DNA of 64,000 nucleotides from Rhodospirillales bacterium BBD 1991-14 (GTDB taxonomy: Bacteria; Pseudomonadota; Alphaproteobacteria; Kiloniellales; Kiloniellaceae). Below are positions 33,967 through 42,242 of this stretch, in pieces. The notes below the pieces were generated by a model. The model had not been told where the DNA came from. It searched no databases and was given only the letters and a program-made list of their open reading frames with translations. The position numbers and the translations under genes are program-made. Positions within the stretch are counted from its first letter, which is position 1. Every line of letters begins with the position of its first letter. Location: assembly GCA_001657395.1 (NCBI GenBank), contig LYSY01000003.1, positions 692,996 through 756,995 of the forward strand. Direction: 5' to 3'.

Positions 33967-35610
33967 TCAGGCCGCCGAGGCGGTGGCGGCCCGCCGGTCC
34001 TCGCGGACCATGTCGGCGGCCTTCTCGGCGATCATAATGGTGGGGGAGTTGGTGTTGCCCGAGGTGATCGTCGGCATGACCGAGGCGTCTGCGATCCTGA
34101 GGCCCTGGAGGCCCCGGACCCTCAGCCTGGCATCGACGACGGCCCGGTCGTCACCGCCCATCCGGCAGGTCCCGACGGGGTGGAAGATGGTGGTGCCGAT
34201 GTCCCCGGCGGCGCGCGCCAGGTCCTCGTCGCCCTCGATCTCCGGCCCGGGCATGTATTCGCGCGGGCGAAAACGCTCCAGTGCCGGGGCCGCACAGATG
34301 CGCCGGGTCAGGCGGATGGCCGCCGCCGCTACGGCGCGGTCGCCCGGTGCGGTCAGGTAGTTCGGCTTAATGACCGGCGCCGCGCGGTAGTCATCGCTGC
34401 GGATGTGGATGCTGCCGCGGCTTTCGGGGCGCAGGTTGCAGACCGAGGCGGTGAAGGCCGGAAAGTCGTGCAGCGGCTCGCCGAACTTGTCGAGGCTGAG
34501 CGGCTGGACGTGGTACTGCAGATCCGGCGTCTCCCGCGCCGCATCGGACCTGACGAAAGCCCCCAACTGACTGGGCGCCATGGCGAGCGGCCCGCGGCGG
34601 AACAGCATGTATTCGACGCCCATCAGCGCCTTGCCGAAGAGGCTGCCGGCGCGCTGGTTCAGGGTGACGGTGTTCTCGACCTGGAAGATCATGCGCATCT
34701 GCAAATGGTCCTGCAGGTTCTCGCCGACATCCGGCATGTCGTGGGCAACCGCGATACCCTGGGCCTGCAGCAGCGCGCCCTGGCCGATGCCCGAAAGCTC
34801 CAGGAGCTGCGGCGAGCCGACGGCGCCGGCGGCCAGGATCACCTCACCGCGGGCGGTGGCGCGCCGCGGCTGCCCGGCCTGGTCGAAGTCGATGCCGGTG
34901 ACCTGACGGCCCTCCAGCACCAGCCGCTCGGCCTGGGCGTGGGTCAGGATCGTGAGATTCGGACGGCCGGCGACCGGATGCAGAAAGGCCTTGGCGGTGT
35001 TCCAGCGCACGCCCTTCTTCTGGTTGACCTGGAAGTAGCCGCAGCCCTCGTTGTCCCCGCGGTTGAAGTCCTCGGTCGGTGGGATGCCGGACTGCGCCGC
35101 CGCCGCGCGAAAGGCGTCCAGGATCTCCCAGGAGAGGCGTTGCTCCTCCACCCGCCATTCCCCTTCGCCGCCATGGTGGTCGTCGCCGCCCTGAAAGTGA
35201 TCCTCGGAGCGCTTGAAGTAGGGCAGCACCTCGTCCCAGGACCAGCCGACATTGCCGGCCTGGCGCCAGGTGTCGTAGTCGCGCGCCTGGCCGCGCATGT
35301 AGATCATGCCGTTGATCGACGAGCATCCACCCAGCACGCGCCCGCGCGGATAGGCCAGCGCGCGCCCGTTCAGCCCCGCCTCCGCCTCGGTCTTGAAACA
35401 CCAGTCCGTGCGCGGCGTGTTCATGGTGTAGAGATAGCCGACGGGAATGTGGATCCAGTGCCAGGAGTCCTTGCCGCCGGCCTCCAGCAGCAGCACCGAG
35501 ACGTCGGGATCGGCCGAGAGCCGGTTGGCCAGGCAGCAGCCGGCCGAACCCGCCCCGACGATCACATAGTCAAAGGTTCCGGCGTCCTGCCGCCCCGTCT
35601 CCACCGCCAT
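33967..35610 (-). CDS. GMC-family FAD-dependent oxidoreductase
   Basis: A 547-residue flavoenzyme of the choline/alcohol dehydrogenase family. The FAD-binding DYVIVGAGSAGCCLANRLS is at residues 14-32. GMC signature 1 reads YPRGRVLGGCSSINGMIYMRG and signature 2 GAVGSPQLLELSGIG. The catalytic pair is in FHPVGTCRMG and GNTNSPTIMIAEKAADM. It is most like the broad choline dehydrogenase-like group that oxidises primary alcohols or polyethylene glycol. With no betaine genes nearby, a choline role should not be assumed. Confidence 0.88.
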   Translation of the reverse strand: MAVETGRQDAGTFDYVIVGAGSAGCCLANRLSADPDVSVLLLEAGGKDSWHWIHIPVGYLYTMNTPRTDWCFKTEAEAGLNGRALAYPRGRVLGGCSSINGMIYMRGQARDYDTWRQAGNVGWSWDEVLPYFKRSEDHFQGGDDHHGGEGEWRVEEQRLSWEILDAFRAAAAQSGIPPTEDFNRGDNEGCGYFQVNQKKGVRWNTAKAFLHPVAGRPNLTILTHAQAERLVLEGRQVTGIDFDQAGQPRRATARGEVILAAGAVGSPQLLELSGIGQGALLQAQGIAVAHDMPDVGENLQDHLQMRMIFQVENTVTLNQRAGSLFGKALMGVEYMLFRRGPLAMAPSQLGAFVRSDAARETPDLQYHVQPLSLDKFGEPLHDFPAFTASVCNLRPESRGSIHIRSDDYRAAPVIKPNYLTAPGDRAVAAAAIRLTRRICAAPALERFRPREYMPGPEIEGDEDLARAAGDIGTTIFHPVGTCRMGGDDRAVVDARLRVRGLQGLRIADASVMPTITSGNTNSPTIMIAEKAADMVREDRRAATASAA

Positions 35611-35681
35611 AAGCCAGCCCTGCCCCTGTGAAGTCTCTTAACTGTTGCGGCGGGACTATAGCACCGCGGAACGGGCCCCCG

Positions 35682-37220
35682 TCAGCCCCCCTCGCCTGCG
35701 GTTTCCCGGCGGCGGGCCAGGGCGGCGGTGATCTTGGGGCCGATCATCGGCACGAAGAGCACCAGGGCGGCGATGATAAGGATGGAGAGGGTCAGGCCGC
35801 GCTCCCAGAGGAAGGACCAGCTGTCGTTGTAGATGGACAGCGCCCGGCGCAGGTTCTCCTCCATCATCCCGCCCAGAATGAAGCCCAGCAGCATCGGTGC
35901 CATGGGAAAGTCGAGCAGCCGCAGCGCCACCGCCACCACGGCGAAGAGCACCATCAGGTGGATGTCGAAGGTGTTGAAGGAGACGAAGTAGACGCCGATG
36001 AGCGAGAAGAACACGATCATCGGCAGCAGCACCGTCGAGGGCACGGCCAGGACCCGGGCGATGTAGGGAATCAGCGGCAGGTTCAGCACCAGCAGGATCA
36101 CGTTGCCGATGTACATCGAGATGATGACCGACCAGAAGACCTCCGGATTGCGCTCGAAGAGCTGCGGGCCCGGCTGAATGCCGTAGGAGATCAGCGCCCC
36201 CAGCATAATGGCCGTGGTGCCGGAGCCCGGGATGCCGAGGGTCAGCAGCGGCACGAAGGAGCCGGAGCAGGCCGCGTTGTTCGCCGTCTCCGGCGCCGAA
36301 AGCCCGCGCACGGAGCCCTTGCCGAAGAGCGCGCCCTTCTTGGGCCCGGCGAGGCGCTGCTCGATGCCGTAGGCGAGGAAGGAGGCAATGGTGGCACCGG
36401 CCCCCGGCAGCACGCCGACGAAAAAGCCGAGCACGGAGGAACGGCCGATCACCGGCGCCATTTCCTTGATCTCGGATTTCTCCACCTTCATGGAGCCGAG
36501 GTTCTTCTGGGCCTCCATCTCCCGCAGGCGGTCGGCGTCCGACTTGGGCCGGATGATGCCCATCAGAGCCTCGGAGAGGGCGAAGGTCGCCATCGCCAGG
36601 AGCAGGAAGGAGATGCCGTCGGTCAGATCGATCATACCGAAGGTAAAGCGCGGCAGACCCAAGGCCGGATCGCTGCCCACCGTCGCCAGCATCAGGCCGA
36701 CCACGGTCATCAGGAGGGCTTTGATGACGTTGCCCTTGCCGGCAAAGGCAGCGACTGCCGTCAGCCCGAGCACCATCAGGGCGAAGTAATCGGTCGACTG
36801 AAAGGCGCGTGACACCACCGCCAGCGACGGGGCGGCGATGAGCAGCAGGACGGCGGCGATGGTGCCGCCGGAGAAGGAGGAATAGGCGGCGATGGCCAGC
36901 GCCTTGCCGGCCATGCCCTGGCGCGCCAGGGGATAGCCGTCGAAGGCCGTGGCGACCGTGCCGGCGACGCCCGGCGCGTTGATCAGGATCGAGGAGGTCG
37001 AGCCGCCGAAGATGGCGCCGTAGTAGACCCCGGCCATCAGGATCAGCCCGGTGGCAGGATCGAAGCCGTAGGTGATGGGGATCATCAGCGCGATGGCCGA
37101 GATCGGCCCCAGCCCCGGCAGCATGCCGATGAAGGTGCCGACGAAGCAGCCGACCGCCACCATCAGCAGGTTGATGGGCGAAGCGGCGGTGGTCAGGCCG
37201 GACCAGATGCCTTCGAGCAT
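35682..37220 (-). CDS. tctA: Tripartite tricarboxylate transporter large permease TctA
   Basis: A 512-residue membrane protein with about 11-12 spans. Family signatures are LMVAVGCFVGTFIGMLPGLGPISAIALMIP near the N-terminus, YYGAIFGGSTSSILINAPG, and the second repeat GVLPGAGATIASFLAYG with FVPLLTLGIPGSGTTAIMLGAL. It forms the translocation pore for carboxylates such as citrate, driven by an ion gradient. It follows tctB by four bases. A Lys-rich cytoplasmic loop (EMEAQKNLGSMKVEKSEIKE) separates the two repeats. Confidence 0.94.
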   Translation of the reverse strand: MLEGIWSGLTTAASPINLLMVAVGCFVGTFIGMLPGLGPISAIALMIPITYGFDPATGLILMAGVYYGAIFGGSTSSILINAPGVAGTVATAFDGYPLARQGMAGKALAIAAYSSFSGGTIAAVLLLIAAPSLAVVSRAFQSTDYFALMVLGLTAVAAFAGKGNVIKALLMTVVGLMLATVGSDPALGLPRFTFGMIDLTDGISFLLLAMATFALSEALMGIIRPKSDADRLREMEAQKNLGSMKVEKSEIKEMAPVIGRSSVLGFFVGVLPGAGATIASFLAYGIEQRLAGPKKGALFGKGSVRGLSAPETANNAACSGSFVPLLTLGIPGSGTTAIMLGALISYGIQPGPQLFERNPEVFWSVIISMYIGNVILLVLNLPLIPYIARVLAVPSTVLLPMIVFFSLIGVYFVSFNTFDIHLMVLFAVVAVALRLLDFPMAPMLLGFILGGMMEENLRRALSIYNDSWSFLWERGLTLSILIIAALVLFVPMIGPKITAALARRRETAGEGG

Positions 37221-37224
37221 GGCC

Positions 37225-37680
37225 TTACTCCCCCAGGAACTCGGGCCAGGGCTCGATGAAGACCCCCAGCACCTGGGTCATCAGGGCCCAGAACAGAATG
37301 ACCAGCGGCACCGAGGCCACCAGGATGACCCAGAGCCGGCGCTCGCCCAGCACCACGATGCTGCCGATCAGAAAGAGGCTCGCGGAAATGAGAAAACCGA
37401 CCGGCCGGACGGTGAAGCCATAGGCGATCATCAGCAGGCAGATCAGCGCGGCGCGGCGCCACTGAAACCCCGTGAGGACCAGCTTCTCGTTGCTGGACGG
37501 GCGCAGCAGCGCCAGCAGCGAAAGGCCGACGCCGAGGGCGGCCAGGATCTCGGGAATCGTGCGCCCTGTCATGGCGGACGAGGCCTGAAACGCCAGAATC
37601 TTGATGTCGTCGATTTGCAGCCAGTAGAAGAGGCTGAAGACGAGCATCAGCAGAGCGCCGATGCGGTCGCGGGTCAACAT
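37225..37680 (-). CDS. tctB: Tripartite tricarboxylate transporter small subunit TctB
   Basis: A 151-residue protein with four membrane spans (IGALLMLVFSLFYWLQI, IPEILAALGVGLSLLALL, ALICLLMIAYGFTVRPVGF, ILVASVPLVILFWALMTQVLGV). The phrase GFTVRPVGFLISASLFL is characteristic of TctB. It starts with MLTRDRIG at 37680 and lies between the binding protein and the large permease, as in the standard tctCBA order. Confidence 0.9.
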   Translation of the reverse strand: MLTRDRIGALLMLVFSLFYWLQIDDIKILAFQASSAMTGRTIPEILAALGVGLSLLALLRPSSNEKLVLTGFQWRRAALICLLMIAYGFTVRPVGFLISASLFLIGSIVVLGERRLWVILVASVPLVILFWALMTQVLGVFIEPWPEFLGE

Positions 37681-37752
37681 GTCCAGATCCCCCTAAACCG
37701 GCTCATGCGCCGGAGAACGGTGCCGGGCAGCCCCGGCCTGCGGCAAGGACGA

Positions 37753-37783
37753 AAGGGGGAGCCGGGGTCGGGGGCTCCCCCTT
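37753..37783 (-). other. Strong hairpin between tctC and tctB
   Basis: AAGGGGGAGCC (37753-37763) and GGCTCCCCCTT (37773-37783) form a perfect 11-base stem with a nine-base loop. It follows the tctC stop by about 30 bases in the direction of transcription. It is likely to protect the tctC message or attenuate read-through into tctBA. Confidence 0.55.
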
Positions 37784-37814
37784 CTCGGATACTTCCGGAA
37801 CGCCCCTCGGGCGC

Positions 37815-38804
37815 TTACAGGAAGCCCAGTTCCTTCATCAGATCGCCGATCTGCTTTTCCTGGGTTTCCAGGAAGCCGACGAACTCTGCATCGGGATTGT
37901 AGATGTTGACCCAGCCGTTGCGGGCACGGACGGTCTCCCACTCCGGCGTGTCGTACATCTTCTTCAGCGCATCGACGTAAGCCGCCTTCTTTTCCTCCGA
38001 GAGTCCGGGGGCGGCGAAGAAGCCGCGCCAGTTCACGAACTGGGTACCCTTGGAGCCGGCTTCGTCGCAGGTCGGTACGTCGGGAGCCGCATCCAGGCGG
38101 TCCATCGCGGTCACGCAGAGGATGCGCACCTCGCCCTGCTTGGCCAGTTCGATGGCCTCGCCGAAGCCGGTGGACAGCGCCTTAATCTCGCCGGAGAGCA
38201 GGCCCGCCATGGCCTTGCCGCCGGCATCGTAGGGAATGTACTTGACCGCGGTCGGCTCGGCGCCGGTGCCCTTCATGACCAGGGCGGCGACCAGGTGGTC
38301 CATGCCGCCGGCCACCGAACCGCCGCCGATAGCGACGTTCGTGGGATCGGCATTATAGGCCGCAACGAGGCCGGAGAAGTCCTGGATCGAAGAGTCCTTG
38401 TTCACCACCATCGCCGCGTAGTCGCCGATTGTGGAGGCGATGGGCGTCAGATCGCGGAAGGACTGCGGGAACACGCCCTGAAGCGAGCGGATGACGATCG
38501 GCGTGGAATTCACCATCAGGGTGCCTTCCTGCTTTTCCGCCGTCTCGATCAGGTGGGCGATGGCCTTGCCGCCACCGCCGCCGGACATGTTCTCATAAGA
38601 TGCCGAGCCGACCAGCCCGGCCTTGGTCAGGGCCTCGCCGGTACCACGCGCGGTGCCGTCCCAGCCGCCGCCGGCGCCGCCGGGGATCAGAAAGTGCAGC
38701 TTGTCGATTTCTTGTGCCTGGGCCGAAGCCAGCCCAAGAGATGCGGCCAGAGCAGCACCGGCCGCCGCCGCAAAGGCGCGGCGGGTCATGGGAAACTTTC
38801 GCAT
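37815..38804 (-). CDS. tctC: Tripartite tricarboxylate transporter substrate-binding protein TctC
   Basis: A 329-residue periplasmic binding protein of the Bug/TctC family. The signal region has a twin-arginine-like MTRRAFAAAAGAALAASLG. GGGAGGAAAG precedes the ATG at 38804. Binding-site features are HFLIPGGAGGGWDGTARGTGEALTK and GGSVAGGMDHLVAALVM. The glycine-rich GGAGGGWD loop groups with tricarboxylate (citrate)-type members. It heads the tctCBA operon, divergent from tctDE. Confidence 0.93.
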   Translation of the reverse strand: MRKFPMTRRAFAAAAGAALAASLGLASAQAQEIDKLHFLIPGGAGGGWDGTARGTGEALTKAGLVGSASYENMSGGGGGKAIAHLIETAEKQEGTLMVNSTPIVIRSLQGVFPQSFRDLTPIASTIGDYAAMVVNKDSSIQDFSGLVAAYNADPTNVAIGGGSVAGGMDHLVAALVMKGTGAEPTAVKYIPYDAGGKAMAGLLSGEIKALSTGFGEAIELAKQGEVRILCVTAMDRLDAAPDVPTCDEAGSKGTQFVNWRGFFAAPGLSEEKKAAYVDALKKMYDTPEWETVRARNGWVNIYNPDAEFVGFLETQEKQIGDLMKELGFL

Positions 38805-38916
38805 TCTTTCCTCCCAATGCATTATTGACGGGTTGATTGCCCGCCTTACCCAAAGAGGACCATAGCGCGGGAACCTGACGCCAACCTGTCGCGATCCTGC
38901 CAGGCAAATACGCCTA

Positions 38917-38936
38917 ATCGGCCAGGAGATCGGCCA
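38917..38936. promoter_or_regulatory. Direct repeats in the tctC-tctD intergenic region
   Basis: ATCGGCCA occurs at 38917-38924 and 38929-38936, a 12-base step, between the divergent tctC and tctD genes. OmpR-type regulators such as TctD bind direct repeats with roughly one-turn spacing, so this is a candidate site. It is weak evidence by itself. Confidence 0.35.
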
Positions 38937-38984
38937 AGGCATAGACCTGGGGCGCGGCGGCAAAAAGAACGAAGGAGCCCGCTT

Positions 38985-39698
38985 TTGAGGCTGCTCTTGG
39001 TGGAGGATAACGAGGACCTGGGCGACGCCCTGGACCGCCATTTCCGCGGCGGCCGCCATGCGGTCGACTGGGCCCGCAGCGCCCCGGAGGCCGAAGACTA
39101 CCTGCGCGCCGAGGCCGGCGGCTACGACCTGGTGATCCTGGACATCATGCTGCCCGGCGGCGACGGCCGCGAGATCCTGCAGCAGATCCGCGCCCGTGAG
39201 GATGACCTGCCGGTGCTGATCCTGACCGCACGATCCCAGGTCACCGACCGGGTTCATCTGCTCGATCTCGGGGCCGACGACTACATGACCAAGCCCTTCG
39301 ATGTGGCCGAACTGGACGCGCGCTGCCGCGCCGTGGTCCGCCGCCGCCACGGGCAGTCTCAGAGCCTGGTTCAGGTCGGCGCCCTGGAACTGGACGCCGC
39401 CGCCTCGCGGGTGACCGCCGGCGGTCAGCCGCTGGACCTGCGCAGCCGCGAACTGCGTCTGCTGGAGGTGCTGATCGCCCAGCCCGGCCAGGTCTTCAGC
39501 AAGAGCCAGCTGATGGACAAGCTCTTCGGTCTGGCCGACGACGCCAGCGAGAACGCGATCGAGGTCTACATCGGGCGCCTGCGCAAAAAGATCCAGGACA
39601 GCGGCGTGGTCATCGAGACGGTGCGCGGCCTCGGCTACCGCCTGCGCGAGTCCGCGCAAGGAGAGGCCCGCGAGACGACGCAGAGGCCGCAGCCGTGA
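38985..39698 (+). CDS. tctD: OmpR-family response regulator TctD
   Basis: A 237-residue regulator with a receiver domain (phospho-acceptor Asp53 in LVILDIMLPGGDG, conserved Lys in DDYMTKPFD) and a C-terminal winged helix (LRSRELRLLEVLI, VYIGRLRKKIQ, VRGLGYRLRE). The start is TTG at 38985 with AAGGAG upstream. It is divergent from tctCBA and probably activates it when its kinase senses the carboxylate. It overlaps tctE by four bases (GTGA). Confidence 0.93.
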   Translation: MRLLLVEDNEDLGDALDRHFRGGRHAVDWARSAPEAEDYLRAEAGGYDLVILDIMLPGGDGREILQQIRAREDDLPVLILTARSQVTDRVHLLDLGADDYMTKPFDVAELDARCRAVVRRRHGQSQSLVQVGALELDAAASRVTAGGQPLDLRSRELRLLEVLIAQPGQVFSKSQLMDKLFGLADDASENAIEVYIGRLRKKIQDSGVVIETVRGLGYRLRESAQGEARETTQRPQP

Positions 39699-41158
39699 CC
39701 TCGATCGGCTCGCCTTCCCCATCAAAGCCGGTCTCATCAAAGCTGGCCGGAGCAGGCGCCACCTGGTCGCTGCGCCGCCGCCTGCTGGGCCAGCTGCTGC
39801 TGGTGTTCTCAGGCCTGGCTGTCCTGCTTTACCTCTCAGTCCAGGCGGTCGCAGGGCGGGCGGCGGACGCGACACAGGACAACATCCTGGGCGCCTCGGC
39901 CATTGCCATCGCCGAGCAGGTGCGTGTTGCCGAGGGAGAGATCATCGTCGACCTGCCCTACGCGGCGCTGGAGATGCTGGGCCTGGCGGGCGAAGACCGG
40001 GTCTTCTACCGCATCGCCGACGGCCGCGGGCAGGTCATCACCGGTTATGACGACCTTCCCGGCGGCACAGCGCTGCCGCTCAGCGAAGAGGCTCCGGTCT
40101 TCTTCACGCAGCAGTATCGCGGCGATACGGTACGGACTGCGACGGCGCGCCGTTCGATCCTCACCGGCAGCGGGCGCGAGACCGTGCTGATCACCGTCGC
40201 CCAGACCCGCGAAGCCCACGGCGCGCTGACCACCAGCATCGCGCTCTCGGCCGCGGCGGTGGGCGGCGGCTTCCTGGCCCTGGCGGGCCTGCTGGCCTGG
40301 ATCGCCATCGCCCGGGCCCTGAAACCGGTGCAGGAGATCGAGCGCGCCATCGCCGCCCGGGCCTCCGACGACTTCTCGCCGCTCGAAACCGCCGCCCCGC
40401 GCGAGATCCTGCCGCTGGTCGATGCCATCAACGCCTTCGTCGAGCGCCTGCGCCTGACCCTTGATACAAGCCAGCAGTTCATCGCCGAGGCGGCGCACCG
40501 CATCCGCACGCCTCTGGCCGCCCTGAAGGCCCAGGCCGAGGTCAGCCTGAAGGCGGGCGCGGGGGCGGCCAGCGACGAAAGCCTGCGCCGCATGGTCCGC
40601 GCCGCCGACGAGACCTCGCAGTTGACCACCCAGTTGCTGACCCAGGCCATGGTGGCCTACCGGGCCGAGCGGGTGCAGCGCCAGAACCTGTCCCTGGCGG
40701 CGCTGGCCCGCACCGCCGCCCGCGACCTGGAGGTGGCCGCCGAGATGCGCGGCATCGATTTCCGCATGGACCTTGACGACGGCGCCCGGATCGAAGGCGA
40801 CGAGATCGCCCTGCTGGAAGCGATCCGCAACCTCCTGGACAACGCCATCAAGTACGGGCCACCGGACGACTTCGTGGAAGTCACCGTCGTGGCCGGCCCG
40901 GCGCCGGAGATCTGCATTGCCGACCATGGGCCCGGCGTGCCGCGCAGGGACCGCGACCTGGTCTTCGAGCGCTTCCGCCGCGGCAGCGTCGGGGCGGAGA
41001 CCCTGGGCTCCGGGCTCGGACTTTCCATCGTGCGCCAGGTGATGCGCGCGCACCGCGGCCGGGTGCGGCTGGAGGAGAACGCCCCGCAGGGCCTGAAAGC
41101 GCGCCTGGTCTTCCCGCCGGCCCGATCCCGCAACCCTTCCACAGAAGGCAGGCTTTGA
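39695..41158 (+). CDS. tctE: Sensor histidine kinase TctE
   Basis: A 487-residue membrane kinase beginning at GTG 39695. Two spans (LLGQLLLVFSGLAVLLYLSV and ALSAAAVGGGFLALAGLLAWI) flank a periplasmic sensor of about 140 residues. HAMP follows, then the H-box FIAEAAHRIRTPLAALKAQ, the N-box RNLLDNAIKYG, and G-boxes DHGPGVPRRD and GSGLGLSIV. It is the partner of TctD. The sensor resembles the 2CSK-N domain of tricarboxylate kinases. Confidence 0.92.
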   Translation: MTSIGSPSPSKPVSSKLAGAGATWSLRRRLLGQLLLVFSGLAVLLYLSVQAVAGRAADATQDNILGASAIAIAEQVRVAEGEIIVDLPYAALEMLGLAGEDRVFYRIADGRGQVITGYDDLPGGTALPLSEEAPVFFTQQYRGDTVRTATARRSILTGSGRETVLITVAQTREAHGALTTSIALSAAAVGGGFLALAGLLAWIAIARALKPVQEIERAIAARASDDFSPLETAAPREILPLVDAINAFVERLRLTLDTSQQFIAEAAHRIRTPLAALKAQAEVSLKAGAGAASDESLRRMVRAADETSQLTTQLLTQAMVAYRAERVQRQNLSLAALARTAARDLEVAAEMRGIDFRMDLDDGARIEGDEIALLEAIRNLLDNAIKYGPPDDFVEVTVVAGPAPEICIADHGPGVPRRDRDLVFERFRRGSVGAETLGSGLGLSIVRQVMRAHRGRVRLEENAPQGLKARLVFPPARSRNPSTEGRL

Positions 41159-42207
41159 TGCGCTGTGCGGTTCTCATGGTGCTCCTCGTGCTCCTCGCCA
41201 TTCCGCAAGCAGCACAGGCGATCGAGATCGAGCAGGTCCGCATCTATCCGGCCCTCCGGGAAGACACGCCGCGCAGCCTGCTGCATGTCGTCGGCACCAC
41301 CGATGCCGATGCCATGGACGGACTGGTGCTCGCCTTTCGTACCCAGCAGCCGGACATCGCCATCGTCTACCACCAGGCCACCAGCGTCGACGTCTATCAG
41401 GCCGTGACCGAGGCCGAAACCGCTGACGGTGAGCCCTACGACCTTGCCATCTCCTCCGCCATGGACCTGCAGATCAAGCTGGTGAACGATGGCCATGCCC
41501 GGCTGCACCGCTCCGCCGCCACCGCCCGGCTGCCGCGCTGGGCGAGTTGGCGCGAGCGCATCTTCGGCTTCACCAGGGAGCCGGCGGTGATCGCCTATGA
41601 CAGCCGCGCCTTCAGCGCCGCCCCGCCGCAGTCGCGCTTCGAGCTCCTCAGCCTCCTGCGCAGCGAAGAACGGCGCTTCGCCGGACGCATCGCCACCTAC
41701 GACCCGAAAGTCAGCGGGCTCGGCTATCTCTTCGCCACCCAGGACAGTCTGCAATCGGAGACCTACTGGCGGCTTATGGAGGTCTTCGGCAACCTCTCCG
41801 CCCGGCTGTCCTGCTGCTCGGGCGAAATGTTGGACCTGCTGGAGGCCGGCGAGATCACGGTCGCCTACAACGTCCTGGGCTCCTACGCCCAGGCGCGACG
41901 CGACGCCGGGGCGCCGATCGCCATTGTCTATCCGGAGGACTACACCCTCCTGATGGTGCGCACGGCCCTCATTCCCACCACCAGCGATAACCCCGGCGAC
42001 GCCGGCAGCTTCATCGACTTCCTCGTCTCGCCGGAGGGCCAGCGGGTCATTGCCGGCGAGGTCAGCCTGGCCCCGGCCCTGCCGGAGGGCGACGACGGCG
42101 CGCTGATTCCGGTGCGCCTCGGCCCCGGCCTGCTGGTCTTCCTCGACGGCATGAAGCGGCGCGCCTTTCTCTCGGAGTGGGAAAGCGCGGTGACGGAGCG
42201 GCGGTGA
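41158..42207 (+). CDS. Orphan periplasmic binding protein linked to TctDE
   Basis: A 349-residue extracellular solute-binding protein (Fe3+/putrescine ABC-type fold) with signal peptide MRCAVLMVLLVLLAIPQAAQA. The ATG lies on the last base of the tctE stop (TGATG). Features include LHVVGTTDADAMDGLVLAFR, YDLAISSAMDLQIKLVNDGHA, TREPAVIAYDSRAF and FIDFLVSPEGQRVIAG. No permease or ATPase is nearby, so it probably serves as a sensing partner of TctE rather than a transporter subunit. That role is inferred from coupling and the missing transporter. Confidence 0.78.
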   Translation: MRCAVLMVLLVLLAIPQAAQAIEIEQVRIYPALREDTPRSLLHVVGTTDADAMDGLVLAFRTQQPDIAIVYHQATSVDVYQAVTEAETADGEPYDLAISSAMDLQIKLVNDGHARLHRSAATARLPRWASWRERIFGFTREPAVIAYDSRAFSAAPPQSRFELLSLLRSEERRFAGRIATYDPKVSGLGYLFATQDSLQSETYWRLMEVFGNLSARLSCCSGEMLDLLEAGEITVAYNVLGSYAQARRDAGAPIAIVYPEDYTLLMVRTALIPTTSDNPGDAGSFIDFLVSPEGQRVIAGEVSLAPALPEGDDGALIPVRLGPGLLVFLDGMKRRAFLSEWESAVTERR

Positions 42208-42242
42208 GCGAAGAGTCCCATGATCTCGAGTTGGAGCCCTTG

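Noticed and set aside
33880-35631. A long plus-strand open frame opposite the GMC oxidoreductase
   Set aside because: The protein is low-complexity and shows no recognisable fold, while the minus strand has complete FAD and GMC signatures.
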